NCBI GenBank assembly: GCA_023268155.1
Contig: JALNKM010000005.1
Coordinates: 1-64,000 of the forward strand
Reading direction: 5' to 3'
Source of the DNA: Candidatus Geocrenenecus huangii
GTDB lineage: Archaea; Thermoproteota; Nitrososphaeria_A; Caldarchaeales; Wolframiiraptoraceae
DNA: 64,000 bases
Shown here: one piece after another, positions 17,539-25,355 of the stretch
How positions within the stretch are numbered: the first letter of the stretch is position 1
How the letters are laid out: each line of letters starts with the position of its first letter
Notes under the pieces: generated by a model
Database searches by the model: none
Seen by the model: only the letters and a program-made list of their open reading frames with translations
What the model was told of the DNA's origin: nothing
Position numbers and translations under genes: made by a program

Positions 17539-18578
17539 CTGTTCTCACCGTCGATCGGCTGGAAGAGGATATCTCTGACATACTCTGGGTAGAGTAGTTC
17601 TACATCCATTTTTCTTAACATCGTCTGGAGAGATATCATGTCGAGTTTTGTAAATGTTGAATAATCATGAGCAAGTATAAGCGTCTCCGGGTACCCATAT
17701 ATCAATGGGTCGCTCTTCAACAAGACCCCGAACAAAGTAGGTATATCATGTTCATTCGGTATATCTACTCTATAGCCTGGGCTCCCTATGCCTAACCGAG
17801 CCAAGCAAACTCTTCCGAGAATCTTAACTTGATGATCATAATATCTTCTTAAAGCATTTGTTAAATCTATGATGTAAGGAGATTCACGTTCAACATAGAT
17901 TGTTTGAAGATATGCTCCCGAGATTTGGAGGAAGCTAGTTTTAGAAAAAGCAATAACCATATTCCTATTCTCAATGCTTACTTTCAATATCTTCTCCATC
18001 AAACTCTTATAATGAGTAAAATTGTTGGCCGCTAGACACCCGTCGAATAGTACTATCGAGTCTCTAGCTTTCTTAACTACGTACTCCTGCATCTTCTTTT
18101 CTAGAAGCTCTGTTAAACCTTTCTGAGCATTAATGTAGAACTCGTATTTACTAGAGTACTGGAGAATTCCAGAATATTCTTTGATAATTTTCCTTATGTT
18201 GGTCTTGTTGATGTGAAATATGAAGGGACCTAAAATCTTAATAGATAATGAGTTATCTACGTCTCGAGTTACTATAGCTCCTTTAACAGATATGACTACA
18301 CCTTTCGATGATTCAGCCAGCCTGATAGATGAAGCATCTAATGCGATCGTCTTCTTTCTTTCTTGAATTTGTCTAGGTTCGTATACTTCTACAAAATATT
18401 CATCTAGAGTAGAATTGAGGCTAATATAGACTTCATCTAGATAATCTCTGGCCAAATCTTCTCTTGAACCAGTATACATTCTCAGACCCCTCAGAGAAGA
18501 GAGTGTTTCTAAGCTACTTTCAGAGAAAGCTTTAAGAAACTCTACATCATCTTCTGTCTGGTGAAGAAGATGCTCCAT
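17535..18578 (-). CDS. nurA: NurA-domain 5'-3' nuclease
   Basis: Partner nuclease of HerA. The NurA domain shows an Mn-binding Asp in IALDASSIRL (about 76-85), an inner strand GVVISVKGAIV, a second acidic site in VLFDGCLA (about 176-183) and a C-terminal ILAHDYSTFTKLDMISLQTM helix corresponding to the family's H-x-x-A-x-x-x-D-E pattern. Length 347 is typical. It is the first gene of the nurA-herA pair, with a 4-bp overlap, and is divergent from the winged-helix gene at 18650, sharing a 71-bp spacer that contains a palindrome. Confidence 0.85.
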   Translation of the reverse strand: MEHLLHQTEDDVEFLKAFSESSLETLSSLRGLRMYTGSREDLARDYLDEVYISLNSTLDEYFVEVYEPRQIQERKKTIALDASSIRLAESSKGVVISVKGAIVTRDVDNSLSIKILGPFIFHINKTNIRKIIKEYSGILQYSSKYEFYINAQKGLTELLEKKMQEYVVKKARDSIVLFDGCLAANNFTHYKSLMEKILKVSIENRNMVIAFSKTSFLQISGAYLQTIYVERESPYIIDLTNALRRYYDHQVKILGRVCLARLGIGSPGYRVDIPNEHDIPTLFGVLLKSDPLIYGYPETLILAHDYSTFTKLDMISLQTMLRKMDVELLYPEYVRDILFQPIDGENR

Positions 18579-18615
18579 GCCTCACTTACCACTATAGTTT
18601 ATTGTTTAAGTGTGC

Positions 18616-18640
18616 TTATAAATGTTGCTCAACTTGAGCA
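18616..18640 (+). promoter_or_regulatory. TATA box and adjoining palindrome at the nurA / winged-helix divergent promoter
   Basis: TTATAAAT at 18616-18623 is a strong TATA box for the rightward gene, whose ATG is at 18650, so the mRNA is leaderless or nearly so. Immediately after it lies TGCTCAACTTGAGCA (18626-18640), a perfect palindrome with 7-bp arms around one base. A protein bound there would cover the initiation region, as expected for a repressor site. It may also influence the divergent nurA-herA operon that starts at 18578. Confidence 0.6.
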
Positions 18641-18649
18641 TGATGTATA

Positions 18650-19084
18650 ATGTCGGAACAAGAAAAAATTAAAGTAGAAGTAACTATAGGTCCTGCTACG
18701 GTTAGAATAGAGGCACCTCCAGAGAAAGTTGAAGAAGCATTAAAACAGGTTATTTCAGCTCTAAAAGCTTCAATACCCCAGTTAAGAATAGAGGAAAAAC
18801 CTGTACCCAAAGAATCTAAGGGAAAGAGCCTGCCAACTTGTTCAATATTGCTCAAGAACCTTATAGATGAAGGCTGGTTCGACAAACCTAGAAGTCTAGG
18901 AGAAACAGTACAAGAATTGGCCAGAAGAGGATATAACTATGATTCTACCGCTGTCTCTCATTCACTGCTTGATTTGGTTAGAGAAAGAATCTTGACTAGA
19001 GAGGGCTCTCCGAGGAGATATGTTTATTATAAAACTCAAGCTACGCCGGGATCATCCGTTGAAGTAAAATCTTCACCTGAATAA
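18650..19084 (+). CDS. Winged-helix domain protein, unknown role
   Basis: A 144-residue protein. Residues 1-45 form a small charged beta/helix segment (VEVTIGPATVRIEAPPEKVE), 46-62 a Lys/Glu/Pro linker, and 62-127 a winged-helix-like domain: LLKNLIDEGWFDKPRSLGE, then ARRGYNYDSTAVSHSLLDLV and a wing ending RYVYYKT. Similar short domains occur in archaeal hypothetical proteins, so I give no name. The ATG start lies ~26 nt after a TATA box with a palindrome between, which suggests the protein may regulate itself. It is divergent from nurA-herA and could control that pair. Confidence 0.75.
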   Translation: MSEQEKIKVEVTIGPATVRIEAPPEKVEEALKQVISALKASIPQLRIEEKPVPKESKGKSLPTCSILLKNLIDEGWFDKPRSLGETVQELARRGYNYDSTAVSHSLLDLVRERILTREGSPRRYVYYKTQATPGSSVEVKSSPE

Positions 19085-19189
19085 GAATGCTTGAGAATTT
19101 AATCTAAGTCTGAACATCCAGTTTTAAGAAAATAGGTTTAGTATAAGCTCAAATTATGGATTTTACCTATTTGATTAGATGATTCGAAC

Positions 19190-19738
19190 ATGAGCATGAG
19201 AGAATTACTTGACGAACCTATCTCAAAATACATTATAAGAGATTTCTACACAATAGGAGCAGATAAGAATATTGTAGAAGCTGCAAAATTGATGAAGGAA
19301 AAAGAGATAGATTCCATCATTGTAATGGAGGATAAGAAGCCTGTCGGAATGCTGACGATTAAAGACATAATCTATAAAGTAGTTTCTGAAGGTAAAGATC
19401 CTAAGAAAACGAAGATTGAAGAAATAGCCTCAAAGCCTTTAATAACAGTAGACCCAAAAACTAAGGTGGGAGAAGCTATAAAGTTGATGTTAGAGAATGA
19501 TATTAGAAGACTTCCAGTCATCGATTCAGGCATACTTGTAGGTGTTGTAATTCTCAGAACTGTATGTGGATATCTGGTAGAGAAAAGAATACCCTTAGTA
19601 GAATTAGAGAATCCCGAAGGTGTGAGCTGCCCATACTGTGGTTCAATATTCAAGACACGTGAAGAGTTATCTAAACACATCGATAGAGTACATATAGGTG
19701 TTGGAATACTAGAGGGGACTATGAAGAGAAGAGAATAA
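19190..19738 (+). CDS. CBS-domain pair fused to a C2H2 zinc finger
   Basis: 182 residues: two CBS domains (about 8-66 and 77-135; DFYTIGADKNIVEAAKLM and PLITVDPKTKVGEAIKLM are the repeat openings) forming one Bateman module that usually binds adenine nucleotides, then a single classical zinc finger, C-x2-C-x12-H-x4-H, at about 148-169. The architecture suggests nucleotide-controlled binding of nucleic acid or protein. It stands alone between the winged-helix gene and a PfkB kinase. ATG start; another ATG two codons later is possible. A second, finger-less CBS protein is at 44.4 kb. Confidence 0.88.
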   Translation: MSMRELLDEPISKYIIRDFYTIGADKNIVEAAKLMKEKEIDSIIVMEDKKPVGMLTIKDIIYKVVSEGKDPKKTKIEEIASKPLITVDPKTKVGEAIKLMLENDIRRLPVIDSGILVGVVILRTVCGYLVEKRIPLVELENPEGVSCPYCGSIFKTREELSKHIDRVHIGVGILEGTMKRRE

Positions 19739-19839
19739 AACTTAGAATCAATGATCCCTTATACTAAATGCGTCGAGCTCTTGAATGGTTAAACGGAAAG
19801 ATAATATCTACTCTATGAATATTCATATCGGGGATATTC

Positions 19840-20751
19840 ATGAGTTGCAAGATAGGCTTTGTAGGGCATCTTACCATTGATGAAATAATCTACAAAGATG
19901 GGATAGTGAGAACTTCTCCTGGAGGTACGGTATTCTATTCCTCCCTAACATCATCACGACTAAATTCAAAGAGCCAAGTATACTCGGTAATCGGTGAAGA
20001 CTACCCAGAAGATTATCTAAGAATTCTCTTAGAAGCTGGAGTGGACTATTCAAGAATTGTTATACATAAAGAGCATAAGACAACAATGTATAGGATAGTG
20101 TATAGAGATGGAGATAGAGAATTGTTTCTACTCGAGAGGGCTCCACGGATAAATATTGAAGAGATCGGAGATGTAGACATTGTTTATCTCGGGCCAGTAG
20201 CAGGGGAGATAACAGTAGAAGACGTCAGGAAAGTTGTTGGGAAGTTTAAGACCATGCTAGATCCTCAGGGGATTCTTAGAAAACCACTCCAAGACAGGAG
20301 AATAATATTAGAAAAGAATTTCAAAATAGGCCTGCTTAGAGGAGTTGGGATAATCAGACTTACTCGTGAGGAAGCATTTATTCTTACCGATGAAGTAAAG
20401 CCTCTGGACGCGGTCAGGAAGATTCAGGATGCAGGTGTAGAGAACGTTATCTTAAGCATGGGTTACGAAGGGGTTATAACAGCAAATAAGAAGAAAAGGT
20501 ATTTTATACCAAGCTACTCGAAAGCCAAGGTTGTAGACCCGACAGGAGCAGGAGACGTGTTAGGTGGAGCTTTTCTCACAGAATATCTATCTAGTGGAGA
20601 CTTCCTATGGGCTTCATGTATCGGAGTGTCGGCAGCATCTATATCAATAGAGGATTATGGGGCTGAAGCGATATTGTCTAAGAATTTCAAGAAGAGGGTT
20701 ATCGAGAGAAGTTACGAAATAATAGATAAAATCCGTGAAATTTATCAATAA
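19840..20751 (+). CDS. PfkB/ribokinase-family sugar (or inositol) kinase
   Basis: An ATP-dependent kinase of the ribokinase fold. The substrate Gly-Gly motif is SPGGTVFYSS near 26-35. The anion-hole and catalytic motif is DPTGAGDVLGGAF about 232-244, with Asp in GAGD as the base. Length 303 is usual. The short N-terminus and lack of a lid beyond residues ~80-110 resemble archaeal myo-inositol or nucleoside kinases of this family, but the substrate cannot be read from the sequence. ATG start follows a stretch GGGGATATTC. It ends 25 nt before moaE. Confidence 0.85.
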   Translation: MSCKIGFVGHLTIDEIIYKDGIVRTSPGGTVFYSSLTSSRLNSKSQVYSVIGEDYPEDYLRILLEAGVDYSRIVIHKEHKTTMYRIVYRDGDRELFLLERAPRINIEEIGDVDIVYLGPVAGEITVEDVRKVVGKFKTMLDPQGILRKPLQDRRIILEKNFKIGLLRGVGIIRLTREEAFILTDEVKPLDAVRKIQDAGVENVILSMGYEGVITANKKKRYFIPSYSKAKVVDPTGAGDVLGGAFLTEYLSSGDFLWASCIGVSAASISIEDYGAEAILSKNFKKRVIERSYEIIDKIREIYQ

Positions 20752-20776
20752 GGACTCTAATAATAAGTAGTTTAGA

Positions 20777-21226
20777 ATGGAGTCTAGGAGGACAAGATAT
20801 AAGACAGGTGTATACGGCAAAGAGGATATTGACTTAGTCTCTCTTTTACAAGACTTTATCGATAAAAAGTTTAACGGCGAAGTTGGAGCATTAGCAATCT
20901 TTATAGGTAAAGTTAAAGGTTTCAGCGTTGAAGGCATAGATGTTTCACATTTAGAGATAGAAACATACAAAGAGCACGCAGACAAGACTCTAGAGAAGAT
21001 CTGTGAAGAAGTAAGAGAGAGACACGGGTTAGCTTATGCAGGTATATGGCATTTAATCGGGAGATTCAATATAGGTGAACCCATAGTCATAGTCGTCGCT
21101 GCTGGAAAAAGTAGAAAGGAAGTGTTTGAAGCTCTACCTGAACTCGTTGAGAGATACAAGAAGGAGCCTGCGCTCTTCAAGAAAGAAGTTTACATTGATG
21201 GAAGCTACAGGTGGTTAGAAGAATGA
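20777..21226 (+). CDS. moaE: Molybdopterin synthase catalytic subunit
   Basis: Large subunit of molybdopterin (or tungstopterin) synthase, which adds sulfur carried by MoaD to precursor Z. The MoaE core is visible: GALAIFIGKVKG (about 36-47), LEIETYKEHADKTL, HLIGRFNIGEPIVIVVAAGKSR (about 94-115) and the catalytic Lys region KKEPALFKKEVY (about 131-142). Length 149 is normal. Its last 12 bp overlap the 3' end of moaD on the opposite strand, so the two subunit genes are tail to tail rather than in one operon. Confidence 0.93.
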   Translation: MESRRTRYKTGVYGKEDIDLVSLLQDFIDKKFNGEVGALAIFIGKVKGFSVEGIDVSHLEIETYKEHADKTLEKICEEVRERHGLAYAGIWHLIGRFNIGEPIVIVVAAGKSRKEVFEALPELVERYKKEPALFKKEVYIDGSYRWLEE

Positions 21227-21508
21227 TCCTCCAGATATAGGCGGTATAACGACTATTTCATCTCCATCTTTAAGGATGATTTTTCCATACTCACTTCTAC
21301 GTATAACATCTCCATTTACCGCTACGTTTATCCCATCTCTAAGATTACCTTGAGAATCTAGAAGATATTTACTCAGCCCAGCATATCTCTTAAGTAGTTC
21401 TCTGAGATACTCGTGTATAGTTGATTCAACTGGAAGTTCAAACTCTTCTTCCACCTTCCTCGTCTCCTCCCTTAAGAATGCAAGATATCTAGTCTTAATC
21501 TTCACCAT
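21215..21508 (-). CDS. moaD: MoaD-like sulfur carrier with residues after the terminal Gly-Gly
   Basis: A 97-residue beta-grasp protein. The start IKTRYLAFLREETRKVEEEF, the middle NVAVNGDVIR and the end KDGDEIVVIPPISGG are typical of MoaD. The family normally stops at Gly-Gly, which is adenylated and thiocarboxylated, but here the frame continues with Ser-Phe-Phe before TAA. Carriers with tails such as QbsE are trimmed by JAMM proteases before use, and a JAMM gene is present at 27.9 kb. The extension falls in the 12-bp overlap with moaE. ATG start. Confidence 0.9.
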   Translation of the reverse strand: MVKIKTRYLAFLREETRKVEEEFELPVESTIHEYLRELLKRYAGLSKYLLDSQGNLRDGINVAVNGDVIRRSEYGKIILKDGDEIVVIPPISGGSFF

Positions 21509-21602
21509 ACCCTCATCTACATGTATTTTGGAGATATTAACTTTAATTCTAAGAAAAGAACCTCTACATCCTAACTATTCTTGAGGTAAATTAATAGTGA
21601 TA

Positions 21603-21644
21603 CTTCTAGTAAGATTCACAAAGTGAGTTCCCCCTTACTAGAAG
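21603..21644. repeat. 11-bp inverted repeat with nested hairpin
   Basis: CTTCTAGTAAG at 21603-21613 pairs perfectly with CTTACTAGAAG at 21634-21644 around a 20-nt loop that itself holds TCAC-aaa-GTGA (21616-21626). It lies in the 222-bp gap between the ubiA stop and the moaD start, both on the minus strand. It could be the 3' stem of the ubiA mRNA, part of the moaD leader, or a protein-binding site. No T-run follows directly. Confidence 0.55.
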
Positions 21645-21730
21645 CTCTAAAAAATGTGAACTTTAACACCTTTAGATACCACGTGTCTTCACGCATTTTT
21701 AATCTACTGAGAGTAGGCATCCAAAGTTAG

Positions 21731-22639
21731 CTATATAAATGATTTAAGTAGAAGGTTTAATGCTTCTCCTAGGATGAGTAAAGATCCAAAGTTGAATGAT
21801 AATTGAGCTGTTATAGGATCGGCGGCTTCAGGGATTCTTTCATAGAACATTCTCACTATTTTCGCTGCTTTCGGAATTGTTAAGTATGCGATCAGCGCGT
21901 AAGCGGAAAATACTTTTAGAACTACAAGTAAGCCGAGGAAAACATATATAGAGATTAGAGTATATTTGTAGAATGCCAGAGATCTTCTATGTCCAAGAAC
22001 TATAGCGAGAGTCTTTATCCCAGCAGCCCGATCATATTCTATGTCTCTCATGTTATTTGCGAATAAGACTAGTGCAACGAATAGGCCTATCGGGATAGAT
22101 GCATAAACTGGTAACCATTCGAGGATACCTGTTAAAACGTAATATGTTCCAGTAGTCATCAATGGCCCCCAAGCCAAGAATACGGATATCTCACCTAATG
22201 CTAAGTGCTTAAGCTTGAAGGGGTCGGCGGTATAAGCATAGGTTAGGAATGCTCCTGCAAGTGCGAAGAATAAAACTACCCATCCTCGAATAATGACGAA
22301 GTATGCGGCTATCGAGATAGCTACTGCATAGAAGAAGAGTATCTCTAACATGAAAGCTGTTACTTTAATCTCGCCTATTAATATGTAGTGCCTCCTGTAC
22401 CTCGCTGTTGGAGATGATGGTTTATCAACTTCATGTTTAACATCATACAAGTCGTTAACCATGTTTGCCGCAGCATGAAGCGAGATAAGCCCTGCCAAAA
22501 CTAGAAGGAATAATATAAGATCGTATAAACCTGTGAGCCCTGTGCGGACTGCTAGAGTTAACCCAACAGTCGTAGCTACGATCGTCATTAAGAATGACCA
22601 AGGACGTGTAGCGAGGAAGAGAACTCTTAGGCTGGGCAA
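21731..22639 (-). CDS. UbiA-family prenyltransferase, MenA-like
   Basis: An integral membrane prenyltransferase with about 8-9 hydrophobic segments. The first Asp-rich motif is NDLYDVKHEVD (62-72). The second region, NNMRDIEYDRAAGIKTLAI about 193-211, has the D-x-E-x-D-x-x-x-G-x-x-T-L pattern of 1,4-dihydroxy-2-naphthoate prenyltransferase (MenA) rather than that of geranylgeranylglyceryl-phosphate synthase. It would attach an isoprenoid tail to a naphthoquinone precursor. A menaquinone role would fit the ETF-linked Fe-S oxidoreductase at 49 kb. ATG start; no other quinone genes are adjacent. Confidence 0.82.
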   Translation of the reverse strand: MPSLRVLFLATRPWSFLMTIVATTVGLTLAVRTGLTGLYDLILFLLVLAGLISLHAAANMVNDLYDVKHEVDKPSSPTARYRRHYILIGEIKVTAFMLEILFFYAVAISIAAYFVIIRGWVVLFFALAGAFLTYAYTADPFKLKHLALGEISVFLAWGPLMTTGTYYVLTGILEWLPVYASIPIGLFVALVLFANNMRDIEYDRAAGIKTLAIVLGHRRSLAFYKYTLISIYVFLGLLVVLKVFSAYALIAYLTIPKAAKIVRMFYERIPEAADPITAQLSFNFGSLLILGEALNLLLKSFI

Positions 22640-22722
22640 TCCCCCATCAACCTCTATAGTGATTCTGAGGTAACCTTGAGAGAGGGTCCATATATAGTCT
22701 ACAGAGCTTTTGAAGAACTAAC

Positions 22723-23832
22723 TTAAGGAACTTGTTTCATTCTATGAGCTATTATCGGTTTTAATGTTATCTCTATTTCTTTATACTTATCCTTGACTTC
22801 GAGCTTCAACTTTTCCCCTTCATTAGCGTACTCTGAGCTAACATATCCGAGCCCTATCCCAATACCTAAAGTGAAAGAGAATCCTCCGCTAGTTGTTTCC
22901 CCGACTATTCTATTATCTCTACTCAGTATGCGGTAACCTCTTCTCGGAATACCTCTCTCAATAATCTTAAAACCTACTAAGAGTCTCCTAGGCTTCTCAC
23001 TAGCAATAGCCTTCTCTACTGCTTCTTTACCTACGAAGAATTCCTTGGAGAGATCTACAGCAAAGATTAATCTAGCATCCACCGGATTTACCTTCTCATC
23101 TATATCCTGCCCATATAGTGGATATCCTGCTTCAAGTCTAAGACTATCTCTAGCAGCTAATCCGCATGGAGTAGACCCTGACTTAACTATACGGCTCCAG
23201 ATCTTCTTTAGCTTCTCTATCTCCCAGCTCCATAGCATGAGTTCGTATCCATTCTCCCCAGTGTAACCGCTTCTAGTAATCAAGGTGTAGACGTCTTCTA
23301 TCTTGTACTCGACTCCGCTAAACCATTTTAATCCGCTTAAGTCTAGTCCGAGAGATTTTGATAAGATCTCTAGAGATTTTGGGCCTTGGACAGCATATAA
23401 ACTAGTCTCGGACGTTAGATCCATTATCTCAACATCTAGGTTCTGAGCTCTCTGGTTTAGCACGGCTAATACTTTATCGTGCGTGATTGCGTTGCATACT
23501 AATATGAACAGCTCTCCATCTGTAGGATGTCTGAATACTGTTAAATCATCTATTATTCCACCGCTTTCATTACACATTAAGCAATACTTCATCTTCCCAG
23601 GTTTAAGCTTCTCAACGTCTATCGTTAATACATCCTGTAGTAGTTTCTCCGAGTCTCTTCCCTTAACAGCTATCCTCGTCATGTGGGTGACGTCGAATAT
23701 CCCTACGCTAGACCTGACCGCCAAGTGTTCTTCTCTATTACTCGTAAACCAGAGTGGAGTAGACCATCCAGCGAATTCTCCGATCTCTGCTCCAGCCTCA
23801 GAATAATATGACAGTAAAGGTACTTTCCTCAT
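22723..23832 (-). CDS. gcvT: Glycine cleavage system T protein (aminomethyltransferase)
   Basis: Transfers the methylene group from the aminomethyl-lipoyl H protein to the folate or pterin carrier, releasing ammonia. Conserved features are the N-terminal GAEIGEFAGWSTPLWF, THMTRIAVKGRDSEKLLQ, YTGENGYELM near 185 and RDSLRLEAGYPLYGQDID near 220. The frame extends to 23862, but the ATG at 23832 is preceded by GAGGAGGTGG and forms an ATGA overlap with gcvPB, so I take it as the start. Third gene of gcvPA-gcvPB-gcvT. No gcvH or lipoylation gene lies in the window. Confidence 0.95.
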   Translation of the reverse strand: MRKVPLLSYYSEAGAEIGEFAGWSTPLWFTSNREEHLAVRSSVGIFDVTHMTRIAVKGRDSEKLLQDVLTIDVEKLKPGKMKYCLMCNESGGIIDDLTVFRHPTDGELFILVCNAITHDKVLAVLNQRAQNLDVEIMDLTSETSLYAVQGPKSLEILSKSLGLDLSGLKWFSGVEYKIEDVYTLITRSGYTGENGYELMLWSWEIEKLKKIWSRIVKSGSTPCGLAARDSLRLEAGYPLYGQDIDEKVNPVDARLIFAVDLSKEFFVGKEAVEKAIASEKPRRLLVGFKIIERGIPRRGYRILSRDNRIVGETTSGGFSFTLGIGIGLGYVSSEYANEGEKLKLEVKDKYKEIEITLKPIIAHRMKQVP

Positions 23833-25355
23833 GGCCACCTCCTCGCAACGTGTACTCTCCATGAAGGAGTAATGGTCTTAGGATGGGAGGCCCTCACCTC
23901 ATCTATTCTTGCTACCGATGTGTTGTGAGGAGCGGTCTTAACCTTCTCAGGGTCTCTGTATGCTTCATCGATTATGTTTGAGAGGGCATCGTAGAACATG
24001 TCTATCATCTTCTTAGACTCAGACTCAGTCGGCTCCACCATGAATGCCTCATCAACTATCAATGGGAAGTAGACTGTGGGTGCATGAAAACCATAATCTA
24101 GAAGCCTCTTAGCTACATCCCTAGCAGATACGCCTGTCTCCTTATAGAGTTTAGATAAGCTAACTACGAACTCATGTTTCCGAGGTGATTCTGGAGCATA
24201 CGGCAGCGTAACTCCCTTCAACCTCTTAACTTTATTGAGTAGGTAGTTTGAGGCTAGGACACTTGCTTCAGAGGTTTTCTTTAGTCCCTCACTGCCCATT
24301 CTCAACAAGTATGCGTATGCTTTGACTAAGACGTTGAAGTTTCCATAGAACATCTTTATCTTTCCAACGGCTTTAGGTCTCTCATAATCTAGATAGAATA
24401 CTCCTCTAGATTCATCATAGTTAACTAGTGGTGAGGGAAGATAATCAACGAGTTTTTCAATCACCCCTACTGGTCCTGATCCAGGTCCTCCCCCTCCATG
24501 AGGTGTAGAGAAGGTTTTATGTAGATTTAGGTGGACTATGTCGAACCCCATGTCTCCCGGCCTGACTTTGCCTAGTAGAGCATTCAGGTTTGCCCCATCA
24601 TAATATAGCAGACCATCAACCCCATGGATTATGTCAACGATCCTTTCTATATTCTTCTCAAAGACTCCTAGAGTATTCGGGTTGGTCAACATTATTCCTG
24701 CAACATTTTCATCAACGATCTTCTCTAGTTCATTTATGTCTACACATCCATCTTTATCACTTTTTACAACTTTAACTTCATATCCAGCCATAGCCGCACT
24801 AGCAGGATTCGTCCCATGAGCTGAGTCAGGAACTATCATAATATTTTTATAATGTAATCCCCTATCCATGTGGTATGCTCTAATTATTAGACATCCGAGG
24901 AATTCTCCATGAGCGCCTGCGGCTGGCTGGAGGCTGAACCTACTCATGCCTGTAATCTCTACAAGTATTTGCTCGAGTCTCCAAATTATCTCTAAGCATC
25001 CCTGAACTGTATCCAGTGGCTGCAGCGGGTGAATATTAAGTAATTTTTCATCATATGCTAGATCCTCGTTCATTACCGGATTATACTTCATTGTACAACT
25101 ACCCAGCGGATACATACCTGTGCTTATAGAATAATTCATCTGGCTTAACCTAGTAAAATGTCTAACTACCTCAAGCTCGGATAGCTCAGGCAAGTGTAGA
25201 TCCTTTCTCCTCAAATCTTCCGGAACTTCTCTTAAAGCTTCTTCTAGTTCTTTCTTTAATGCTTCATCTAGTTCGGGGAAGTCTACTCCTACTGCCCCTG
25301 GTCTACTCAACTCGAAGATTGTTGGTTCAAGCCATCTAGTCTGCCTATAAATCAT
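23829..25355 (-). CDS. gcvPB: Glycine dehydrogenase (decarboxylating) subunit 2
   Basis: PLP-bearing half of the split P protein of glycine cleavage. The PLP Lys lies in LNLHKTFSTPHGGGGPG about 275-291, preceded by YYDGANLNALLG, with SAHGTNPASAAMAGYEV about 178-194 binding the cofactor. N-terminal LGSCTMKYNP is also diagnostic. Length 508 is typical of two-subunit P proteins in archaea and many bacteria. It overlaps gcvPA by 4 bp and gcvT by 4 bp, so the three are translated together. Confidence 0.97.
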   Translation of the reverse strand: MIYRQTRWLEPTIFELSRPGAVGVDFPELDEALKKELEEALREVPEDLRRKDLHLPELSELEVVRHFTRLSQMNYSISTGMYPLGSCTMKYNPVMNEDLAYDEKLLNIHPLQPLDTVQGCLEIIWRLEQILVEITGMSRFSLQPAAGAHGEFLGCLIIRAYHMDRGLHYKNIMIVPDSAHGTNPASAAMAGYEVKVVKSDKDGCVDINELEKIVDENVAGIMLTNPNTLGVFEKNIERIVDIIHGVDGLLYYDGANLNALLGKVRPGDMGFDIVHLNLHKTFSTPHGGGGPGSGPVGVIEKLVDYLPSPLVNYDESRGVFYLDYERPKAVGKIKMFYGNFNVLVKAYAYLLRMGSEGLKKTSEASVLASNYLLNKVKRLKGVTLPYAPESPRKHEFVVSLSKLYKETGVSARDVAKRLLDYGFHAPTVYFPLIVDEAFMVEPTESESKKMIDMFYDALSNIIDEAYRDPEKVKTAPHNTSVARIDEVRASHPKTITPSWRVHVARRWP

